Source of the DNA: an uncultured Eubacteriales bacterium | GTDB lineage: Bacteria; Bacillota; Clostridia; Christensenellales; Borkfalkiaceae | NCBI GenBank assembly: GCA_902767455.1 | Contig: CACXHH010000002.1 | Coordinates: 1-10,009 of the forward strand | Direction of reading: 5' to 3' | Length of the DNA stretch: 10,009 nt | Part shown: positions 6,130 through 10,009 of the stretch, one piece after another | Layout of the letters: every line of letters begins with the position of its first letter | Position numbering within the stretch: position 1 is the stretch's first letter | Notes under the pieces: model-generated | The model's input: the letters and a program-made list of their open reading frames with translations, nothing else | Database searches by the model: none | What the model was told of the DNA's origin: nothing | Made by a program: the position numbers and the translations under genes

Positions 6130-6807
6130 TTAATTCGTAGCGTTGAGATCCCAGCAGATCGGCTCTATGCCGCGGCTTTTCAAAAACTCGTTCGTCTTTG
6201 AAAACGGTTTCGAACCGAAAAAGCCGTAACTTGCCGAAAGCGGGCTCGGGTGGGCGCTTTCCACGATAAAGTGTCTGCTCGTGTCTATCAGCGGTTTTTT
6301 GCTTCTCGCGTTGCCACCCCAAAGAATAAACACCATAGGCTTTTCACGCTCGGAAAGAATGCGGATAACTTCGTCCGTAAACTCCGCCCAACCGCAACGC
6401 GCGTGAGAATTTGCCTGCCCGTCGCGTACCGTTAAAGTGGCGTTAAGAAGCAGAACGCCTTGTTTTGCCCACGGCGTAAGGTCGCCTATAAGCCCGTTAT
6501 CAATACCTAAATCGTTTTTCAGCTCCTTGTAGATGTTTTTGAGCGACGGGGGAAGCGGCGTTCCCTTCGTTACCGAAAAACTCAGCCCGTGCGCTTGTCC
6601 GTATTCGTGATATGGGTCCTGACCTAAAATTACAGCCTTGACGTCGTGATAGGGCGTAAGCTTGAAGGCGTTGAATATAAGGTCCATCGGCGGATAAACG
6701 TAGTGTTCCGAATATTCTTTTATAAGAAATCTGCGTATTGAAGCGTAGTTTTCGCCGTTTACGAGATCTTTTAAAACTTCGTTCCAGTCGTTTCCGAAAT
6801 CGAGCAT
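6130..6807 (-). CDS. ung: Uracil-DNA glycosylase
   Basis: A family 1 enzyme that removes uracil from DNA, arising from cytosine deamination or dUTP incorporation, as the first step of base excision repair in the cytoplasm. The 225-residue length is typical. The water-activating motif GQDPYH lies at 62-67 with catalytic Asp64, the uracil-binding Asn122 is in LLLNATLTV, and the DNA-intercalation motif HPSPLSA begins at 186 with catalytic His186. The ATG at 6807 is preceded by AAGGAG at good spacing; an earlier in-frame start would begin upstream of the predicted transcript start. The gene is monocistronic with its own promoter and terminator and is divergent from the radical SAM gene. Nothing about it is unusual. 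Confidence 0.97.
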   Translation of the reverse strand: MLDFGNDWNEVLKDLVNGENYASIRRFLIKEYSEHYVYPPMDLIFNAFKLTPYHDVKAVILGQDPYHEYGQAHGLSFSVTKGTPLPPSLKNIYKELKNDLGIDNGLIGDLTPWAKQGVLLLNATLTVRDGQANSHARCGWAEFTDEVIRILSEREKPMVFILWGGNARSKKPLIDTSRHFIVESAHPSPLSASYGFFGSKPFSKTNEFLKSRGIEPICWDLNATN

Positions 6808-6855
6808 GGCTTTCTCCTTTGCGAGCTTCGCCGTCGGGCGTCGCTTTACGCAAAA

Positions 6856-6884
6856 ATTGTAACACAAAAGCAATCGTATGTCAA
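6856..6884 (-). promoter_or_regulatory. Promoter of ung
   Basis: On the minus strand TTGACA (6884-6879), a 17-base spacer and TACAAT (6861-6856) with a TG extension (TGTTACAAT). The predicted start near 6849 gives a leader of about 42 bases. It stands back to back with the radical SAM promoter, with 14 bp between the two -35 elements. Confidence 0.85.
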
Positions 6885-6898
6885 TAGCCGAAAAGTAA

Positions 6899-6927
6899 TT
6901 GCAATACGCAAAAAATTATGGTAAAAT
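6899..6927 (+). promoter_or_regulatory. Promoter of the radical SAM operon
   Basis: TTGCAA (6899-6904), a 17-base spacer and TAAAAT (6922-6927) carrying a TG extension (TGGTAAAAT). The predicted start near 6934 leaves a leader of about 58 bases that includes the GC-rich hairpin at 6947-6978. Confidence 0.72.
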
Positions 6928-6946
6928 ATAAAAAAGAATAATTACG

Positions 6947-6978
6947 CGGCAAGCGGCGCCGCTCGCGCTCTTTTGCCG
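6947..6978 (+). other. GC-rich hairpin in the 5' leader of the radical SAM gene
   Basis: CGGCAA (6947-6952) pairs with TTGCCG (6973-6978), and between them lies the self-complementary AGCGGCGCCGCT (6952-6963). It sits in the leader 14 bases before the start codon and next to the weak GGAAAG ribosome binding site. It may influence translation or early termination, or be incidental. Confidence 0.4.
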
Positions 6979-6991
6979 ATACGGAAAGAAT

Positions 6992-8773
6992 ATGCCTTCA
7001 CAGACTATTGAAAGTATTTTGAAAACGGTTGAAAAACCCGCCAGATACACGGGCGGCGAGTATAACGCGCCTAAACCCGAGTGGAAGAAGCTGAATTATT
7101 GCATCTGCTTCCCCGATATCTACGAAGTGGGTATGAGCAATCTCGGGATAAAAATAGTCGCCGATTCGTTAAGGACTGTTGACGACGTGTTCGTCGATTT
7201 TGCCTATTCGCCGTGGAAGGACTTCGGCGATAAACTCAAAGAAAGCGGAAATCTTTTGTACGGACTTTCTTCAAAGCGTCCGCTTAAAGACTTCGATATG
7301 GTCGGCTTTTCTCTCGGTTACGAGATGAGCTATACCACCGTTTTGTATATGCTCGAACTCGGCGGCATACCGCTTCGCGCGTGCGATCGCGGCGAGGAAT
7401 ACCCTATAATTCAGGCGGGCGGGCCGTGCGTTTTCAACCCCGAACCTATGGCTGACTTTTTCGATCTGTTCGTCATCGGAGACGGTGAAGAGAGCATGGC
7501 TGAAATTGCCGAAGTCAAGCTCGCGTCAAGTTCCAAAGCCGATTTTTTGGAAAAGGTCGCAAGCGTTCAGGGAGTATACGTTCCTTCTAAGATGCAGGTA
7601 AAATACGCCGATAACGGACGTATAGACGGGTTTGTCAAGAAAAACGAGATAAAAAAAGCCGTCTGCCGCGATCTCGATAAGGCGGTATTTCCGCATAAGA
7701 TGGCGGTGGGCAATATCGAAGTTATATTCGACAGAGCGATCATCGAAGTTATGCGCGGTTGCTGCCGCGGTTGCAGGTTTTGTCAGGCAGGCTACGTCTA
7801 CCGCCCGATAAGGATGAAGTCGGTGGAAAATCTCGTTAGTCAGGCAGTTGACCAAATAGAGAGCACGGGCTTTGACGAATTGAGCCTGAACAGCTTGTCG
7901 ACGGGCGATTACGCGCATTTAAAAGAGCTTCTCACGCGCCTGAAAGAAGAGCTTCCGTGCACGCATATTGCTCTTCCGTCGCTTAGAATAGACAGCTTCG
8001 ACGGAGAGTTCATAGAACAATCGCGCAAGTCGTCGTTGACCTTTGCGCCAGAAGGCGGCACGCAACGCCTTCGCGACGTCATAAACAAGGATATAACGGA
8101 AGAAGAGATAACCCGTACGGTGAAGGTCGCTTTCGATAAAGGTTACACGAGCATAAAACTTTATTTTATGATGGGGCTTCCCACCGAAACGGACGAAGAC
8201 CTTAGCGGTATTGCGGACATCGTTTACAAGATACGCGATATATATTCGGCGAACAAAAAGTTTGCGCGTAATCTCCGCATATCCGTTTCCGTTTCGACGT
8301 TTATCCCCAAGCCGTGGACGGCTTTCCAGTGGGAAAGACAGATAACTAAAGACGAATTCCTTCACAAGGTTGAGCTGTTAAAGGAAAAACTCTTCGTTAA
8401 AGGCGTTTCTTTCAGTTGGAACGATTACGAGCTTTCTATGCTCGAAGCAGTCCTTGCCCGCGGCGACAGAAAGCTTTCCGCCGTCATCGAAAAGGCTTAT
8501 AAAAACGGCTGTTATCTCGACGGTTGGGCTGAAATGGTCGATTTCAAAAAGTGGAAAAAAGCCTTCGACGAGTGCGGTGTTTCGCCCGACGAATATACCC
8601 GCGAGTTCTCGGAAGACGAGATTTTGCCTTGGGATTACATGAATATCTTCCTTGACAAGAACTATCTTTTAAAGGAACGCCACAAAGCTTACGACGGCAT
8701 AGTTACGGGCTCGTGTTTTTCGGGCTGTAAGGGTTGCGGAATGCAAAAGGAGTATAAGTGTAAATTATGTTAG
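6992..8773 (+). CDS. B12-binding-like radical SAM protein, TIGR03960 type, function unknown
   Basis: A 593-residue protein. The N-terminal half resembles a cobalamin-binding-like domain of B12-radical SAM enzymes (YEVGMSNLG at 44-52, AGGP at 142-145, GDGEES at 163-168). The radical SAM core follows: CCRGCRFC holds the CX3CX2C motif for the 4Fe-4S cluster (Cys257, Cys261, Cys264), with FAPEGGTQRLRD at 351-362 further on. The C-terminus has a separate cysteine cluster (575, 579, 582, 590, 593), CX3CX2C plus two, which may hold a second iron-sulfur cluster or zinc. ATG at 6992 has a modest GGAAAG site. The gene overlaps the next by seven bases, so the two are translationally coupled. In this family a DUF2344 partner is nearly always adjacent or fused. 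The substrate is unknown. Confidence 0.9.
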   Translation: MPSQTIESILKTVEKPARYTGGEYNAPKPEWKKLNYCICFPDIYEVGMSNLGIKIVADSLRTVDDVFVDFAYSPWKDFGDKLKESGNLLYGLSSKRPLKDFDMVGFSLGYEMSYTTVLYMLELGGIPLRACDRGEEYPIIQAGGPCVFNPEPMADFFDLFVIGDGEESMAEIAEVKLASSSKADFLEKVASVQGVYVPSKMQVKYADNGRIDGFVKKNEIKKAVCRDLDKAVFPHKMAVGNIEVIFDRAIIEVMRGCCRGCRFCQAGYVYRPIRMKSVENLVSQAVDQIESTGFDELSLNSLSTGDYAHLKELLTRLKEELPCTHIALPSLRIDSFDGEFIEQSRKSSLTFAPEGGTQRLRDVINKDITEEEITRTVKVAFDKGYTSIKLYFMMGLPTETDEDLSGIADIVYKIRDIYSANKKFARNLRISVSVSTFIPKPWTAFQWERQITKDEFLHKVELLKEKLFVKGVSFSWNDYELSMLEAVLARGDRKLSAVIEKAYKNGCYLDGWAEMVDFKKWKKAFDECGVSPDEYTREFSEDEILPWDYMNIFLDKNYLLKERHKAYDGIVTGSCFSGCKGCGMQKEYKCKLC

Positions 8774-9396
8774 TCGTTAAATACGCGAAATCGGACGGCG
8801 CGCAGTTTATCTCCCATCTCGATACGCTCCGCCATCTTCAAAAAACGATAATCCGCAGCAAGATCTCTGTAGAATATTCCAAAGGCTTCAACCCGCACAT
8901 GCTTATTTTTATGTCTGCGCCGATAGGCGTGGGGCTTATCTCTGAAGCCGAATATTTCTTTTTGGAAACGAGTGAACGAGCGGACGGTTTTATTTCTCTG
9001 TTCAATAAATTCTGCCCGGGCGGCTTTAAAGCGCTTTACGCCGTAGAAGTAAAAAAGAACCCTAACCTTCAGGCCATTATCGACAGCGCCGAATACTTTA
9101 TAGAGTGCGATATTACCGACGAGATAGTTTCTTCCGTTTTGTCGGAAGGAAGCTTTATCGTTACGGATAAAAAGGGCGTTGAAAAAGACGTTCGTAGCCG
9201 TATCCTTGCGCTTGAAAAGTGTGATAACGGGCTTATAGCAAGGCTTTCCTTCGGAAACGAAACTTTGCGCGCGGACGTTTTCGCTCAAAAACTGAACGAG
9301 CGTTACGGCGTTCGTACGGGGACTATCGTAAAAAAATGTTGCTATATCAAGGGAGCGTCGGCTGACGAATATATAAAAGACACATTCGGCGTATAG
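8767..9396 (+). CDS. Radical SAM-linked protein, TIGR03936 / DUF2344
   Basis: A 209-residue protein whose ATG lies inside the last codons of the radical SAM gene. The N-terminal features KYAKSDGAQFISHLDTLRHL, SKGFNPHMLIFMSAP and GLISEAEYF are characteristic of DUF2344, which occurs next to or fused with TIGR03960 radical SAM proteins. The start is fixed by the overlap: AAGGAG ends about 13 bases before the ATG, inside the upstream gene. No membrane segments. It probably works with the radical SAM protein, perhaps in substrate recognition or RNA/protein binding, but no activity is established. In many Clostridia the pair precedes an RNase E/G gene and the rplU-rpmA cluster; here a helicase follows instead. 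Confidence 0.9.
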   Translation: MLVVKYAKSDGAQFISHLDTLRHLQKTIIRSKISVEYSKGFNPHMLIFMSAPIGVGLISEAEYFFLETSERADGFISLFNKFCPGGFKALYAVEVKKNPNLQAIIDSAEYFIECDITDEIVSSVLSEGSFIVTDKKGVEKDVRSRILALEKCDNGLIARLSFGNETLRADVFAQKLNERYGVRTGTIVKKCCYIKGASADEYIKDTFGV

Positions 9397-9446
9397 ATAA
9401 CCGAAATCGCCGTTAATCGACCTATACAAAGACTTATTGCGAAAAA

Positions 9447-10009
9447 ATGTTGAAATTAAGAGATTATCAGACGGAATGCCTTGACGTACTCAACGGTCTT
9501 GATAAAGGCTCCTATCTCGTATCTATGGCGACGGGGCTCGGTAAGACCGTCGTCTTTTCGCATATAAAAAGGCGCGGAAGAGTTCTGGTCATCTCTCACC
9601 GCGAAGAACTCGTTTTTCAGCCCGTTAAATATTACGACTGCCCTTGCGGTATAGAAAAGGCGAATATCACTTCGCACGGCGAAGAGGTCGTTCTTGCCTC
9701 CGTGCAGACGCTCGTGCGCCGTCTGGAAGTGTTTAAGCCGGACGATTTCGATATCGTGATAACCGACGAAGCGCATCACGCCGCAGCGCCGAGCTATAAG
9801 AAGATATATTCGTACTTTAAACCAAGACTTCACATAGGCTTTACAGCCACGCCGAACCGTGGCGATAAAGTGCGCCTTGACGACGTTTTCGACAAAATAG
9901 TTTTCGAGCGCAACCTGCGCTGGGGTATAGAACACGACTATCTCACCGATATCAAGTGTTTGAGAGTCAAAGTTTCGTATAATCTCGGAAGAGTCCGTAC
10001 CCGCATGGG
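9447..10009 (+). CDS. SF2 DEAD/DEAH-box helicase (partial, N-terminal 187 residues)
   Basis: Translation starts MLKLRDYQTECLDVLNGLDK, with the Q-like RDYQ feature before Walker A ATGLGKT (28-34). Motif Ia lies near ISHREEL, then ASVQTLVRR, motif II DEAH followed by HAAAPSY, and motif III-like GFTATPNRGD. This is the first RecA-like domain of a superfamily 2 ATPase of the COG1061 (SSL2/RAD3-like) kind, which move along or unwind nucleic acid. The rest lies beyond the window, so accessory domains such as a C-terminal nuclease or DUF cannot be seen. ATG at 9447 is the first start after an in-frame stop at 9414, but only weak ribosome-binding sequence precedes it. It lies 50 bp after the DUF2344 gene, perhaps in the same transcript. 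Confidence 0.9.
   Translation, partial: MLKLRDYQTECLDVLNGLDKGSYLVSMATGLGKTVVFSHIKRRGRVLVISHREELVFQPVKYYDCPCGIEKANITSHGEEVVLASVQTLVRRLEVFKPDDFDIVITDEAHHAAAPSYKKIYSYFKPRLHIGFTATPNRGDKVRLDDVFDKIVFERNLRWGIEHDYLTDIKCLRVKVSYNLGRVRTRM

Noticed and set aside
8770..9429. 219-residue minus-strand open frame opposite the DUF2344 gene
   Set aside because: Same explanation: the plus-strand protein is a recognised family that overlaps its partner, and the antisense product resembles nothing.

Overview
The window looks like chromosomal DNA of a Bacillota bacterium, probably a Clostridia-type anaerobe of moderate GC content. This is inferred from sigma-A promoters that match consensus well, mostly strong AGGAG-type ribosome binding sites, a luxS gene, a YheI/YheH-type heterodimeric ABC exporter, and the radical SAM plus DUF2344 pair that is common in Clostridia. 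The exact lineage cannot be read from the sequence.

Layout, left to right. (1) 1-406, minus strand: the N-terminal 135 residues of LuxS, with its own promoter. (2) About 420-1135: a non-coding region crowded with short hairpins. At its right end is an intact tRNA-Ala(CGC) gene on the minus strand with its own promoter and terminator. Downstream of the tRNA (leftwards) lie a second, 95% identical copy of the terminator block, a loose 21-bp copy of the tRNA 3' end, and a hairpin-rich insert of about 160 bp bounded by copies of the tRNA 3' tail TCCACCA. This is the least ordinary part of the window and reads as a scar of tandem duplication plus insertion at a tRNA gene. (3) 1356-2171, plus strand: a 73-residue DUF4177-like protein and a 159-residue membrane protein whose start codon lies only 10 bases after a perfect TATAAT, so its mRNA may be leaderless. 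A bidirectional terminator at 2189-2221 closes this block. (4) 2256-5913, minus strand: a two-gene operon for a heterodimeric ABC exporter. One subunit has the degenerate Walker B (LDD) and the partner has the canonical LDE together with a diverged signature motif, so the two describe one degenerate and one active ATP site. (5) 6130-6807, minus strand: uracil-DNA glycosylase (ung) with its own promoter and a long terminator-like stem. (6) 6992-10009, plus strand: an uncharacterised B12-binding-like/radical SAM protein, its overlapping partner (DUF2344, radical SAM-linked protein), and the first 187 residues of an SF2 DEAH helicase running off the window.

The genes do not form one pathway. They are separate short transcription units (LuxS; tRNA; two small proteins; exporter; DNA repair; radical SAM pair plus helicase), most with a recognisable promoter. 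No CRISPR array, integrase, transposase or known defence system is visible. The most rewarding targets are the repeat and insert cluster beside tRNA-Ala, the possible leaderless membrane protein, and the radical SAM/DUF2344 pair of unknown substrate.
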